NCBI GenBank assembly: GCA_947685225.1
Contig: CANTUV010000022.1
Location: 8,536,501-8,600,500 of the forward strand
Reading direction: 5' to 3'
DNA from: Garcia nutans
Lineage: Eukaryota > Streptophyta > Magnoliopsida > Malpighiales > Euphorbiaceae
DNA length: 64,000 nt
Made by a program: the position numbers and the translations under genes
Part shown: positions 1 to 11,473 of the stretch, one piece after another
Layout: each line of letters opens with the position of its first letter
Position numbering within the stretch: the stretch's first letter is position 1
The notes under the pieces: generated by a model
Seen by the model: only the letters and a program-made list of their open reading frames with translations
Database searches by the model: none
Told to the model about the DNA's origin: nothing

Positions 1-777
1 AAGAAAAGTATATGTGTTTTGGGAAGGATTTAGGGTTTAGAGAGAATGGTATATGTTGTGTATATGTTGATATATATAACATATAAATGGGTCAAAGAAG
101 AGTCAAGGTGTTGGTTAGTGGAAGAAGATATTTTATTGTTGAGTGTGTAATTGCATATATGGGCTTATATAAGACAAAAAGTTAGTTATATGATTGAGGG
201 CATTTTGGTAATTGCTTGGATAAAATCTCTTGGTGGAGATTTAAAGAAGAAAAGTCATTTGACTTTGTTGAATTTTCTTTTCTTCTCATGTTTGTGCCGG
301 CCATTGAAGAAGACAAAGGGAAAGAGAAGTGTTCTTGATGCTATACTCAAATTGAAGAAGGAATTGAGAGATTTGGTGAAAGATTTGTGGAATTTCCTCA
401 TCTAAGGTAAGTATTCTATTGTTTCCTTTACTTATTTTGGTAGTAGTGTTGAAGTTATGATTAGGGTGATTTGTGATTTGTTGGTTTGATGATTAGATGT
501 GTTTGTGTTGTGTTCTCAAGTGTTGAATTGGTTTTAAGTTAAGAGTTTAAATAGGTGTTGTTGTTGGAAGTGGTGGATGTTGATTTTGAAAGATGGTGAT
601 TTTAGGGTTTTGAGATAGTTTGTGTTTAAGTGTAATATTAATGTGTTATGAGGTGATTTTTATGATGAATATGTGTTTAGAACATGGTTTATGTTCATTT
701 GAAACATGTGGTATGATGTATATTAAGTTTAAATGCAATTGGGAAAGTGTTGGCTTTGGTTAGGGTTTTGGTTATGG

Positions 778-1018
778 GTGACACGGCCAAAAAGCTATGG
801 GAAACACGGCCAAGACATGAAATTTTGAAGGTGTTGGATTGATTTTTGAGAGACACGGCCGTGTCCCCAAGCCATGTTTGCTACTGCCAAAGTTTGGTTG
901 AGAGACACGGCCACAAGTTTGGCCGTGTCCCTTGCCCGTGTTTCTTACTGTCCAATTGGGTTGAGTGACACGGCCACAAGCTTGGCCGTGTCCCTCAAGT
1001 GGCTGCCCGTGTCCCTCA
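778..1018 (+). repeat. Cluster of GC-rich dyad repeats in LTR (ACACGGCC/GGCCGTGT)
   Basis: Five or more copies of ACACGGCC, several paired with GGCCGTGT or GCCCGTGT, lie within 240 bases of otherwise AT-rich LTR. Two near-identical modules (about 905-930 and 968-993) read GACACGGCCACAAG then TTGGCCGTGTCCC and can each fold as a short hairpin. Confidence 0.85.
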
Positions 1019-1499
1019 ATTGTGTAGGTTAAGGTTTTACTTCCTTGTTCTTTTTGCATTGCTTTGGTTCTCAAAGGGTAGGTTGGTCCCTAAACCTAAC
1101 CCTAAACATTTTAAATACACTTGAATCAATGAATGATATAATCAATTACATGTGTAAGGTTCTAAAGCTATGAATCATATCAATTGTTCTTTACCCTAAT
1201 TGCATTGTTGAGATTGAATAATGTCATGTTATGCATTGTAAATCGTAATGTGTTTCATGAGTAATGAATATTGAAATGTATATCAAAGATGCAATGATAA
1301 TTCAAATAAGACATGATATGAGACAATGCCATTGTGGTTGGCTATGATGTGATGCAATTGAAAGAAATAAGGCATGTTTGCCTAAATGTTGTTGAGAATT
1401 GAGAATGGAAATGATAATTGAATAATAAATGAATTGTGTGGCTAATGTGTTATTCCATTTTCAGAGTTGGTTGTTGGTGGCATGCCTAATAAGTGTAAC

Positions 1500-1670
1500 A
1501 ATCTCTTGAAGTTAGGTTGGATTGAATCCTTGAAGCCTAATTGAGATGTTACCACCCTTGAAGCTAGGTTGGGTTGGTTCTTGAAGCCAAGTTGGGTTGA
1601 AGCTTAGCATGCTTTGCTCCCCTTGAAGCTTGGTTGAACCTAATCCTTGAAGCCTAGTTGGGTATATGAT
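1500..1670 (+). repeat. Imperfect tandem repeat around TTGAAGCC(T/A)AG
   Basis: Six or so copies of a CTTGAAGC-TAGGTTGG-like unit follow one another with spacing of roughly 25-35 bases inside the LTR. The matching part of the related LTR at 51352-53642 does not show an equally clear array, so it looks like an expansion private to this copy. Confidence 0.7.
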
Positions 1671-2423
1671 ATTGATAAATGTGATGATAGAACCAAAACA
1701 TTAACTCTGAAAATTGAATGGCATATTAGTGTGTCTTGGGCCCATGCTTGTCTATGGTTAATGTGAGTCATGAATGATGCTTGTCTTTGCTTAATGTTGA
1801 TTATGAATGATTAAATGAATACTAATGAGGTATATGATAAGATGTTGAAATATGATATGTCTATTTATGTTGAGTTATGAAATGTAAAGGCATGTTGTTA
1901 GTTTTGCATATATGATGTTACATGTATAATATGGATTGAGAATTGGCATTGTATTGCATTAAAGTAAAACATTAGCATGTTTTATCTTACTAAGCCGTTG
2001 GCTTAGCGCGATAGTGTTTGATCGCGCAGGTAATAGAGTTGGTAGAGTTGAACCCGAGAGTTCATCGAGACCGAGTGAGAGTAGACAGTGAAGAGTTGAT
2101 TTTTTTGAGGACTTAAAGATCAGAGTAGACTTGCCAATCATGTATTTTTCTTTTATATTTTGTAAAGTAATGTTTATAATGTAAATATGTACCTAATTTA
2201 TAACTTCCGCTGTGTAATATTTAAATGTATATATATATGTATATCTAATATGTTTATATTTTAAGTCAATGACTTAATTTCTATAATGTATAATGATTAG
2301 GGTATTGTATCAAGTTTAAAATGTTTTGAATGTTGAAGAAAACCGTAGCATCCCTATGTTTGGTGCACTTATGCTACATTGTTGTGGTTGTAGTGTGTGT
2401 GCATTGGATGTGGGGGTGTTACA

Positions 2424-3597
2424 TGACATATTTCATACCTTATGATTAATTTAAGATATCGTGTAATAAAAAAGACTAAATACCTAATTATAGATTAAGG
2501 TTAGTTGAATATCTGATCTTTACTTAATTTGGGTAATCATAATATCTTGCTAGAGTCCACTTATGATTTATAGGCTTCAAGTAATTATTTAAGTACATTA
2601 TCAATATTAAGTGAACCTTCAGAATTGCACACATAGAACAAATTAAAATAGACATAATCAATCTAAGTCCTTTTATGCATTCTTGGAAATATTAAGAAAA
2701 TAAAATCTTTTATTGCTATAATGATATATATATATATATTTACACTTGCAGCTTAGACTTGTGCATCAAAATTTTTTGTTTACATATTGTTTTCATAATT
2801 TGTTTTACATATTATTTTCATTGCTTATTATATAACATTTACATATTGTCTCCTCCATCTAAGATTACCCTTAAATCATGAGATAATGATCACACCATCC
2901 TTTTAGTTGTCCTGAAAATTCAGCTATGAGAAGTTCAACTATGGCTATATCAGGGATCTTGATTGGGATTTGTAGGCCTTGGTTGCCATGGTCATTTATT
3001 GAAGAAAACTGAGGATGTTGTATTCTATTTAAGGATACATAATTATTTTCCTAAACGGTTAAGAAAACCTAATGGGGTTATATATATATATATATTATGT
3101 TTCAAAAGGATTTTAGAGAATCTTGATTTATATATATCAAACATATATGAATATGTTATTTTATTAATTATTAAGGATAATTAATAAAATCAAATTTGAA
3201 TAAGATTAGGATAAAACCCTAACAGATTCTTCTAAAAAGCCTATATATATATATTATATTGTCATTAGTTAACTCCTTGTTTTTAAGAAAAAACACCAAA
3301 AAGGACTTAAGAGATTTTTCTTAGTAGAGTCTTCACAAAAAGAGTACTAACACACAACTACCTATTTTTAGTGTTCAATTCATTCGTGTAAATATCGTAG
3401 AGGGTGTTCGTGTTAACAATGCTTGGTGATTCGTTCGTTTGCTGAAAAAAAAAAGATTGAATTTCATTGCAAGAGGTAAGACTATTTAACCATTATTTCA
3501 AATTAATTGACAAACATGGATCTTGACAAGTTTTCATGGATCGTATTTTATTTATTTCGTTATTTTATTTTATCTAATATCTATGGAAACCTAACAG
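2424..3597. other. Spacer with possible degraded LTR
   Basis: AT-rich sequence without a credible coding region. The part 2971-3596 begins with TGTAGGCCTT and ends with CCTAACA, with a TATATATA run at 3242-3253 and a leader-like stretch after it. That is the layout of a 0.6-kb copia-type LTR. No matching 5-bp duplication flanks it (GGATT versus GTAAC), so the LTR reading is tentative. Confidence 0.25.
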
Positions 3598-3900
3598 TAA
3601 CCACCTCAATATGTGTTCTCTTATTTTATTCTCAATAGGAGCAACCCACACATTTACTCTAATGCATTCGTTGTAAATTCTATCTATTCTATTGTGTACA
3701 TATTCATCTTAGCATTCTAGTTTCAGCAACATATAACTTATTAATGTATTATCCTTTCAATGCCCAACACTTGTTGCCATATATTATAGCAATTCACCAT
3801 ATATTATAGCTATTCATATTGTAGTACAATAGAACTTACCTTTCAATTTAACTGACATTTTTTTATTACATAAAATTTTTATGGTACTCCTCCACTTCAT

Positions 3901-4188
3901 CTAATATGTGTTAATCTTATGGCTAACATCTTCTTTGCAAACCCCATTATCTAGAAGAATTGAGCAAAGGTACATGAAATGTATACCATGAGGCACTGTC
4001 ACACCATCTAAAACCGGTATACTATGAGGCATTGTCACACCATCCAAAACCAATATACTATGAGGCACTGTCACACCATCTAAAACCACTTCACCACTTT
4101 CTCTATTCGTATTACTAAACCTACAATACATATACTCCATCTTATTTCTGCTTAACTTAAAACCCAAGATTCCACAGCACTTCCCCAT
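3901..4188 (-). pseudogene. LINE RT C-terminal piece with 12-residue repeat
   Basis: An open stretch of 95 residues corresponds to the part of LINE RT just after the catalytic box (GFKLSRNKMEYMYCRFS, then EVVLDGVTVPHS, then YLCSILLDNGVCKEDVSHKI). Where the family has one LDG.x.P segment, this copy has three tandem LDGVT(V/M)PHSI(L/P)V-like units. It begins in mid-domain and has no start of its own, so it is only a fragment. Confidence 0.8.
3990..4097 (-). repeat. 36-bp in-frame tandem repeat, three copies
   Basis: Units start at about 3990, 4026 and 4062, each beginning GAGGCA(C/T)TGTCACACCATC on the plus strand, with only a few differences between them. The 36-base period adds exactly 12 residues per unit. 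Confidence 0.9.
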
Positions 4189-5911
4189 AATTCTTACTTC
4201 CTACTTACTCCTTCTATTGGGTCTCACCTACTAACACAATGTTATCCGCAAACATCAGACACCATGAGATGTCTTCCTATATGTCTTATTAGCTCATTGA
4301 AGACCAAGACAAAGAGATAAAGACTCAATGTTGAACCTTGCTGTAACCCAATAGAAATAGAAAAACCTTTAGTACCTTCCCCAACTGTATAGATACTAGT
4401 GATAGTTGCAATATACATATCCTTCAAAACTTAGATATATCTAATTGATATCCTCCTATACTGTAGAACCCACCATAAAATTTTTCTACGAAATCTATCA
4501 TAAGTCTTCTCTAAGTTAAGGAAAATCATAAATCTTTCTTCATTTCTTTGTACATTTTCATTAAATCTTTGATATGAAAGATTGCTTCTATGGTCGATTG
4601 ACTTAGCATAAATCCAAATTGGTTTGGAAAAATACAAGTATCTAAGCGTAAACAATGTTCCATAACTCTCTCTCTCTCTCACCATTTCATTGTGTGACTC
4701 ATCAACTTTATACCTCTATAGTTTAAACAACTTTGAATATCTCTCTTATTCTTGAAAATTAGTACTAGGTTGCTCCTTCTCCATTCATCTAGTTTTTTTT
4801 TTATATATATAATTAGAATCTTATTAAATAAAGCAATCAACCACTTAACTCCTACATCCTCCAGACATTATAATACCTCAATGGGGATTCCATTTGCACC
4901 ACAAGCTTTCCCGACTTTTATTCTCTTTAAGGCTTCTTTAACTTTAAAAAACCTAATATGTCTAGTGTACCATTGAGAAGATCTTTGAAATGCATTCTCC
5001 ATCTTTTCTTGATATCTTTATCTTGAATCAAAACTCTATCTCTTCATCCTTGATAAACTTAACTTGATTCAAATCTTGACTTTTTCTTTCACTTATTTTA
5101 GCTAATTTGTGGATAGCCTTTTTTTCCTTCTTTTGTCTCAAGTTTCTCGTATATCTTTTCTAAAGATTGTACCCTTGCTTAGCTAACCACCCTTTTTGCA
5201 TCTTTTTTTTACTTGCTTGTATTGCTCAAAGGCTTTACTATCACTACACTTGCACAATCTCTTATACCATTCATTTTTACTTTTTATTAATTTTTGCACC
5301 TCCTCATTTTACCATCAAGACTCCTTTAAAGGATGACCATATCTTTTAAATTTATCAAGTATCTTTATAGGTATTCCTTTAATTATTATAGACATACCCA
5401 CCCATATATCATTAGATGATATATTCCCATCTACATTTCAAACCCTATTTTTGACTAACTCATCCTTAAATATCATTTGTTTTATCCACTTTAAAGTCCA
5501 CCACCTAGTTTTGGGAATTCAGTTCCTTTTAGACTTGTTTGCTATCCATTTAACCTTAACATCCAAAATTACTAACCTATGATGAGTGGTCAAAGCCTCA
5601 TCCGAGATAACTTAATTTGCTATTCTTGAATAGAGCTTGATTAGCCTTTCTTTTTTATTATAAAGTCAATCTTGTTTATTTTGTTTACTTTTAAATGTTA
5701 CAAAATGAGATTCTTTTTTTATAAATTATGTATTTGCAAGCATTAAACTATTGCAAACTTTAGGATAACCGTTCCCTCATTGTTGCTAATACCAAAACTA
5801 TATCCTTTATATATACTCTCAAAACCTATTTTGTCTCTTCCTACGCGTCTATTTATGTCTTCCCTATAAAGATATTATCATCATTTGATTGCTTTGCATA
5901 AGCTACTAAAA

Positions 5912-6616
5912 TAGGGGCGGACGGAGAATTTATAGCATATAATATGCTACTAAATATGAGTGTAAAATTAAAAATTAGTGGGGGCTTATTCTCTTGCTAA
6001 ATATATGTTTCTAAAATTTAATTAGTCATAACTCTTAAAAAATATTTTATATCTTAAAATAATACATTTAATCCATCAATGAAATAAATTAATAAGAAAA
6101 AATATGAAAAAATAATTTAAATTTAAATTTTTTTTATCTCCAACATAATTAACAAGAAACAAATTAACAAAGATATTCCGTGGATATTATAATTATAATT
6201 CTATATATGTATTATTCAGTTTATATAAATAGAACAAAAAAAATTAATAATACATTTAATGATATAGAAATTTATAAATGCTGAAAAAAAATTAAAATAG
6301 ACATAAGAAATTTATCTAGAAATAAATATTACATCTTTTTAAAATTACGCAGAGAAAAAGAGATATAGTAGAAAAAATTAGTTTAAAAAATTTTAGAATT
6401 ACATTTTATTTAAGAAAAAAATAACTAGAAAATATAAAAAATAGAAGAGTGTTTAAAAAATGATAATTTGAAATATTGAGTCATATTCATTTAATTAAAA
6501 ATTATAAATTTACAAGTTCACAAATATTAAGATATATATATATATATATATATATATAGAAAAACTAGTGGGACTTGAGCTTCCACTCACCATAACGTAA
6601 GTCTGGCCCGGCAACG
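5912..6616. mobile_element. Possible hAT-like MITE with GGGGCGGA end
   Basis: The left end reads TAGGGGCGGACGG. The right end, read inward on the minus strand, is CGTTGCCGGGCCAGACTTA, a degraded partner of the CAGGGGCGGAGCCAG type. The body is about 0.7 kb of AT-rich DNA without coding. Eight-base flanks (TACTAAAA and AAATGTCT) do not match, so the limits and the hAT assignment are tentative. Support comes from two better-preserved elements with the same ends at 19667 and 48400. A (TA)n run lies at about 6533-6557. Confidence 0.35.
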
Positions 6617-6880
6617 AAATGTCTACATTTAACAACAAATTCAGAATAATTATATTGGAAGCTAATTCCAAAATATTCATGTCTTACATGAAAAAATAAT
6701 AATTATTTTCATTTTAAAATTAAAATAAAATAAAATATTTCGTTACAATAAATGTTTCTCTTATTTAAAACATAATAAGCTAAAGATATCGAAATATGTA
6801 AATAATAACACTCTCTATGTATTTCAATTATTTAATTTTAAATTTTTTATAATAAAAATATTTAATAATTTTTCATTTTT

Positions 6881-7236
6881 AAGTAAAAAAATCTTATATA
6901 TCAAAGATTCAGAGAAGGCTCTTGAGCTCATTGAAAATGGTGTTGATCTTATATATCAAAGAATTCGTCACTTGGCCGCCAATTTCAACATTACTTTCAA
7001 GCATGTATTTCGTGAAGGGAATCAAACAGCTGACTTTTTAGCCCGTCTTAGCCGTCTTCAGTCCATGAATTGTAATTTCCTTTCTTTTGATTCTTTGCCT
7101 CGTTTACTTAAAGACATTGTAATTTCTGACTCTTTTGATTCCCCATATATCAGAATTAATAAAATATAATCCTGCCAGGCTCTAATTTAGAGCTTCGGTG
7201 GTGGTTGTTTTAAAAAAAAAAAGTAAAAAAATCTTA
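6881..7236 (+). mobile_element. 5'-truncated LINE with 16-bp TSD
   Basis: The direct repeat AAGTAAAAAAATCTTA occurs at 6881-6896 and 7221-7236. Between them lies the 3' tail of a LINE: the end of the RNase H domain (frame from 6903, stop 7167-7169), a short 3' untranslated region and an A-run at 7211-7220. The encoded tail contains HVFREGNQTADFLARLSRL, the last conserved block of RNase H in plant L1-type LINEs. A 5' truncation, A-tail and long TSD are the marks of target-primed reverse transcription. The intact TSD and still-open tail suggest a younger insertion than its surroundings. Confidence 0.9.
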
Positions 7237-8083
7237 AAAATAGCTATCTACACTTTTTAAATGTTAATAATATATTATAAATCATACAAAAGATTTGAAA
7301 TATTTTACATTTTTATATAACCTAAAAAATAATATAAAATTTAAATTTCAGTTAAATTTTCTATAATATGAGAAATTTGGATTATAAATTTAAATTTAGA
7401 TTTTATTTCGTATAATTTAAGATGATATTTTGATAAATTAATTAATTTAGAGATTAATTTTATTTTTCACCTCTATATATACTTGAGAATATGCAAACAA
7501 AATAATCAGAGGGCCAATTTTACAAACTTTTTTAGTTTATATATGTTTAGAGGGCCAATTTTTTAGTACTGTTAAAAAATGTTATTTATTAAGTGTTGAT
7601 TTGGAAAATTTTTTATGAAAAAATTTTATATATTACTATATAAATCTCACATATGTAATAAGTCACATGTATTTTATTTTTTTTTCTTTTTTACAAAAAT
7701 TAGTTATCATGAACGATCATGATGAATAGGATTAATTGTAGTTAGCTTTAGAATGAAGTTATATGGGCATCCACTATCTATACTTGGCATCATTACAACA
7801 GTAAGATAGAAGCAGAGATACATTTGCCTTTGTTTTTTGTGGGCATGCTTTCATCAATGGCTTTTAATTTGAATTTACTAATTAATTTTCCATTAAGGTA
7901 ATGATTTACTGCTAAACAACAAAAGCAAAAAATGAAAACATATTGCAAATTAGATACATACAGAGAAGAACTCTTCAAAACATTAGCATAAGAATATTGG
8001 AAAATTAAAAAAGCTTATCTTCTTACACTAATATTGATTAAAAAAGCAAAAAAAAATTAAAAAAAAGGACTCAAATATTATTT
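7237..8083. other. 3' flank of the receptor kinase gene
   Basis: AT-rich spacer. The part next to 8083 should hold the 3' untranslated region of the minus-strand gene, but I could not place a poly(A) signal. A 14-base direct repeat AGAGGGCCAATTTT occurs at about 7508 and 7549. Confidence 0.5.
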
Positions 8084-11000
8084 TCAACCACTGTTGCTGC
8101 TTCCATTAGCTGATTCAGGCATCAACTCTCTCAACATAGCCACCACTTGCAACATATTAGGCCTTTTGGAAGGAAAATCATCTACACATTGCAATGTTAT
8201 TTCCAAGTACCTAACCATTTCTTTAACTTCTGCTGCTTCAGCTTCATCAGTTCCTTTAGTCACAGAAAGCAATTCTGGATCTATCACTTCCATTTGTTTC
8301 CCTTCTCTTACTTTCATTTTCACCCATCCTACCAAATTAGTATCACCAAAATCCTCCTTATCAGTTGGGCGTTTTCCAGTCAGGAGTTCAAGTAGTACAA
8401 CCCCAAATGAGTAGACGTCGCCTTTTGCTGTGCATCTGAAGCTTTGGTAGTACTCAGAAGGAACATAGCCAGGTGTTCCTGCAAGTGTACTAACACTAAG
8501 ATGAGTGTCAAGTGCACTTATTAGCCTTGCCATTCCAAAATCTGAAACTCTTGCTTCCAATTCATGGTCTAAAAGCACATTGCTTGATTTCATGTCTCTA
8601 TGGATTATATGTGGTATGCAATTGTGATGTAGGAAACAAAGTCCTTTGGCTGCACCTCTTGCAATCTTTTTCCTTTCATCCCATGTTAAAATTCGTCTGT
8701 CTCGTGACCTTACTCTGCCATGGAGCATCTCTTCTAAGCTTCCATATTCCATGAATTCATAAACAAGAAGTCTTTCCTCGCCCACTTTGCAATAACCAAG
8801 TAGAGGAACAAGATTCCTATGCTTTATTTTCCCTAAAGTTTCCATTTCAGCCATGAATTCACGATCGCCTTGACAACTTAGTCTTATTAGTTTCTTGATT
8901 GCAACACTTGATCCATCTTTCAATGTGGCCTTGAATACTTCTCCAAACCCACCACAACCAATAAGACTTGCAGCAGAGAAACCATTTGTAGCCTCTATGA
9001 GTTGAGAGAACTTGAGCTTCCTTAATTGCCTTTGGAAAGTAGCTACATTTATGCTGAGTGGTTCTTTCTCTTTGTCAATCTTCCATGTCGTAGCTGCATG
9101 AGATGCTTGCAAGCTACTAAGTATTTTTACTTCTTCTGCCTCTTTGTGCCTCACTCGGATCGCTACGGCCCATACAATCAAGATGCATAAAGAAGCTACT
9201 GAAATTAGGATCCCTAATACAATGCTATTAGCCCATGATGTAGTGGAACTTTTCCTGTCTCCTCTGCCACCATCCACAGTTGGACTAGTTGTTGCTTGGC
9301 CATTCCCACCATGGCAATCAGTCAATGGAACACCACAGAGTCCAGGATTGTGTGAATACTGAGTCGCAGGAAGTGTACTTAATTGCCCTCTCTGTGGAAT
9401 TTCCCCTGTTAATTCATTATAGGAAAGATCAATTTGTACCAAGAAAGACAGGTTGGAGAAAGAATCTGGGATTTGGCCTTGCAATCTGTTATGTGAGGCA
9501 TCAAACACACCTAAATTCTTGAGTTGGCCAAGTGATGCAGGAATTTCTCCTGACAGCTGGTTATGTGCTATTACAAGAACTTGTAAAGCCATCATTTCCC
9601 CCATTTCATCGGGGATTTTCCCTCGAAGCTCATTGTAAGAAAGATCAAGATACTCCAGGGTTTGATATTGTGTAAAAAGACTCAGGACGGGTCCTGTATA
9701 CAATCTTGTGAAATCACAAGTCTTCAATGTTGGAACTTGCAACAATCTTTCTGGTCTAATACCAGCAAATTCCAACAAACCTCCAACTCCTTGGCAAGAA
9801 TTCCCTACATTTCTTACAAACACTAAAGTATTTCCAGATGGAATTCCACCTAATGCTTGTGCTCCAAGCTGACGGCCTAGTCGAGGCGGGATTTCTCCGG
9901 TCAGTCTATTGCTCCCTAGGTCCAGCCAAACCAAACTGCTGCAGTTTCCTAGCTCTGTTGGTATCTCTCCACTCAAGCTGTTATTTGCAAGCTGCAGCAC
10001 AGCTAACCTTGATAAAAGGCCGAATTCCTTTGGGATTTTGCCTGATATTTGATTGCTTGTAAGAGAAATCCATTCAAGATTACTGCAACTGAATAATTCA
10101 ACTGGGATTTCACCACGGAGGTGATTATTATTGAGAATGAGATCTTTCATGTTTCTGCAATTCCCCAATTCTGATGGAATTTTCCCTTCCAGGCCATTAA
10201 ACCAAGCTATAAGTTGTTCAAGATTCTCAAGCTTTCCAAGCTCAGCTGGGATTGAGCCTTTGAGATAGTTTATGCTAAAATCAAGTGTTCGTAGCTTCGA
10301 ACATTGCGATAATTGAGCAGGGATTTCTCCGGAAATGAGATTGTCTGGCATTCTCAGCTCCTCAAGAGAAGCTGCACCTGGACATATGTCTGGTGGGATT
10401 ATACCAGAAAATTTATTGGAACTAAAATCCACAATTCTTAAGTTTTTACAGTATGAAATGGAAGATGGAAATGATCCGGAGATGAAATTGTAACTTAACA
10501 GCAATCTCTCTAATGAACTAAGATTTTGAAGGATAGAATCTGGAAAAGGACCTGTGATATTATTATTGGACAAATCAAGATGCTGCATCCAAGAACAAGA
10601 AGAGAAAGAAATGGGAATAGACCCTGAAATGTTATTAAAAGAAAGCTTAAGCTCTAAAAGTGAACTACAAGCATTTCCCAAATCACTAGGGATCCAACCT
10701 GTGAGATGGTTGTGGGAAAGATCCAATCTTTGTAAATTACTGAGTTGACCAAAAGATTTTGGGATCTCCCCTGTAAGCAAATTGAAGGAAAGATTCAAAG
10801 TCTTGAGATTCGTGCAATTTGAGAGTGAGACAGGAATGAAATTTACTAAATGGTTTCCTGATAGATCAAATACTGACAAGGAGTTGCAAGAGTTTTCAAT
10901 TTTCAAGCCAGGAATTGATCCTATAAAATTGTTATAAGAAAGATCAAGTGCTTGTAATTTATCAGAATTGGACAAAAGGTCATCGTGTAAAGAACCTGTT

Positions 11001-11473
11001 AAATTATTATGAGAAAGATTCACATAAACAAGATTTGGATACTTGGAGAAGAAACTAGCAGGAATTACACCAACAAGTACAGCAGAGGATAACTCAAGAT
11101 GTTGCAGAGCATATGGAAGATGAAGCAGAGAAGTAGAATTTACAATAAACGAATTGAAAGATAATTTCAAAGAAGTTAACATTTCAAGAGAAGACAAAGG
11201 ATCAAAAGATATAATCCCACCAAGATTAACCTCAGAAAGATCAAGCTGAGTAACTCTTCCAAGAGAACAAGAAACTCCGTACCAGGCACATGGACTCCTA
11301 TTAAGCTGCCATCCTGATAAAATTCGATTTGGATCCTTCAGAATCATTTTCTTGAACATAAGAAGAGATGCAGCATCTGTTTTAATAGAAGTGCCCACAC
11401 CTTGCTCTGCTAAAGATAAGAGAAGAAGTGTAAGTGCAAGATTATGGAAAACCTGAACTGGGTTATTCTCCAT
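8084..11473 (-). CDS. BRL2: BRI1-like LRR receptor kinase, BRL2/VH1 type
   Basis: An uninterrupted, intronless frame of 1129 residues, close to the length of Arabidopsis BRL2/VH1 (about 1140). Order seen: signal peptide (about 1-27), N-terminal cap with the cysteine pair 62/69, tandem leucine-rich repeats (about 75-530), an island domain (about 531-600), a few more LRRs (to about 690), C-terminal cap with cysteines 713/720, one membrane span (about 749-771), juxtamembrane part and a Ser/Thr kinase (about 836-1115). The kinase has the glycine loop GCGGFGEV (839-846), lysine 860, HRD (958-960) and DFG (978-980), so it should be an active RD kinase. The juxtamembrane and kinase wording (KIDKEKEPLSINVATFQRQ) points to BRL2 rather than BRI1, BRL1 or BRL3. 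In Arabidopsis this receptor acts at the plasma membrane in provascular cells and, unlike BRL1/3, is not known to bind brassinosteroid. Oddity: the activation-segment motif usually ending VPPEY reads VPSEY (Ser 1005). Confidence 0.97.
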   Translation of the reverse strand: MENNPVQVFHNLALTLLLLSLAEQGVGTSIKTDAASLLMFKKMILKDPNRILSGWQLNRSPCAWYGVSCSLGRVTQLDLSEVNLGGIISFDPLSSLEMLTSLKLSFNSFIVNSTSLLHLPYALQHLELSSAVLVGVIPASFFSKYPNLVYVNLSHNNLTGSLHDDLLSNSDKLQALDLSYNNFIGSIPGLKIENSCNSLSVFDLSGNHLVNFIPVSLSNCTNLKTLNLSFNLLTGEIPKSFGQLSNLQRLDLSHNHLTGWIPSDLGNACSSLLELKLSFNNISGSIPISFSSCSWMQHLDLSNNNITGPFPDSILQNLSSLERLLLSYNFISGSFPSSISYCKNLRIVDFSSNKFSGIIPPDICPGAASLEELRMPDNLISGEIPAQLSQCSKLRTLDFSINYLKGSIPAELGKLENLEQLIAWFNGLEGKIPSELGNCRNMKDLILNNNHLRGEIPVELFSCSNLEWISLTSNQISGKIPKEFGLLSRLAVLQLANNSLSGEIPTELGNCSSLVWLDLGSNRLTGEIPPRLGRQLGAQALGGIPSGNTLVFVRNVGNSCQGVGGLLEFAGIRPERLLQVPTLKTCDFTRLYTGPVLSLFTQYQTLEYLDLSYNELRGKIPDEMGEMMALQVLVIAHNQLSGEIPASLGQLKNLGVFDASHNRLQGQIPDSFSNLSFLVQIDLSYNELTGEIPQRGQLSTLPATQYSHNPGLCGVPLTDCHGGNGQATTSPTVDGGRGDRKSSTTSWANSIVLGILISVASLCILIVWAVAIRVRHKEAEEVKILSSLQASHAATTWKIDKEKEPLSINVATFQRQLRKLKFSQLIEATNGFSAASLIGCGGFGEVFKATLKDGSSVAIKKLIRLSCQGDREFMAEMETLGKIKHRNLVPLLGYCKVGEERLLVYEFMEYGSLEEMLHGRVRSRDRRILTWDERKKIARGAAKGLCFLHHNCIPHIIHRDMKSSNVLLDHELEARVSDFGMARLISALDTHLSVSTLAGTPGYVPSEYYQSFRCTAKGDVYSFGVVLLELLTGKRPTDKEDFGDTNLVGWVKMKVREGKQMEVIDPELLSVTKGTDEAEAAEVKEMVRYLEITLQCVDDFPSKRPNMLQVVAMLRELMPESANGSSNSG

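Larger units (their letters stand above)
1..2423 (+). mobile_element. Large Ty3/gypsy LTR, left end outside window
   Basis: The stretch ends in GGGGGTGTTACA, the usual 3' end of large chromovirus LTRs. About 400 bases before that end it has a block (1985-2040) around GCTTAGCGCG and GATCGCGCAGG. The same block occurs in reverse in the LTR at 51352-53642, so the two belong to one family. No primer binding site follows position 2423, so this is a 3' LTR or a solo LTR, not a 5' LTR. From the matched position of the palindrome cluster, the LTR probably starts about 100 bases left of the window. The plus strand is poor in C, as in the sense strand of the other gypsy LTRs here. Lineage is inferred from the ends and the shared block only. 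Confidence 0.75.
3598..5911 (-). mobile_element. LINE (RTE-like) fragment, EN linker and RT, degraded
   Basis: Read on the minus strand in several frames, this region gives the end of the endonuclease domain (about 5900-5500), a linker (5500-5000), the reverse transcriptase (about 5000-3900) and the C-terminal tail after RT (down to about 3600). Recognisable pieces are a LEKTYDRFRRKILWW segment near 4500 (family: LEKAYDRVPREVLWW), a GLQQGSTLSLYLF segment near 4320 (family: GLHQGSALSPYLF) and an RMLRWMC-type stretch in the tail near 3700. Several frameshifts and stops break it, and the FADD box reads FADN. The 5' end is cut at about 5911, where a GGGGCGGA-ended sequence begins. The clade is assigned from the RT wording and is likely but not proven. 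Confidence 0.85.

Noticed and set aside
772..1074. 100-residue minus-strand frame rich in GHGQ repeats
   Set aside because: It is the reverse side of the palindrome cluster in an LTR; the repeats make the apparent peptide pattern.
8094..10748. Several plus-strand frames opposite the kinase gene
   Set aside because: Antisense shadows of a strongly coding minus-strand gene, with no domain of their own.
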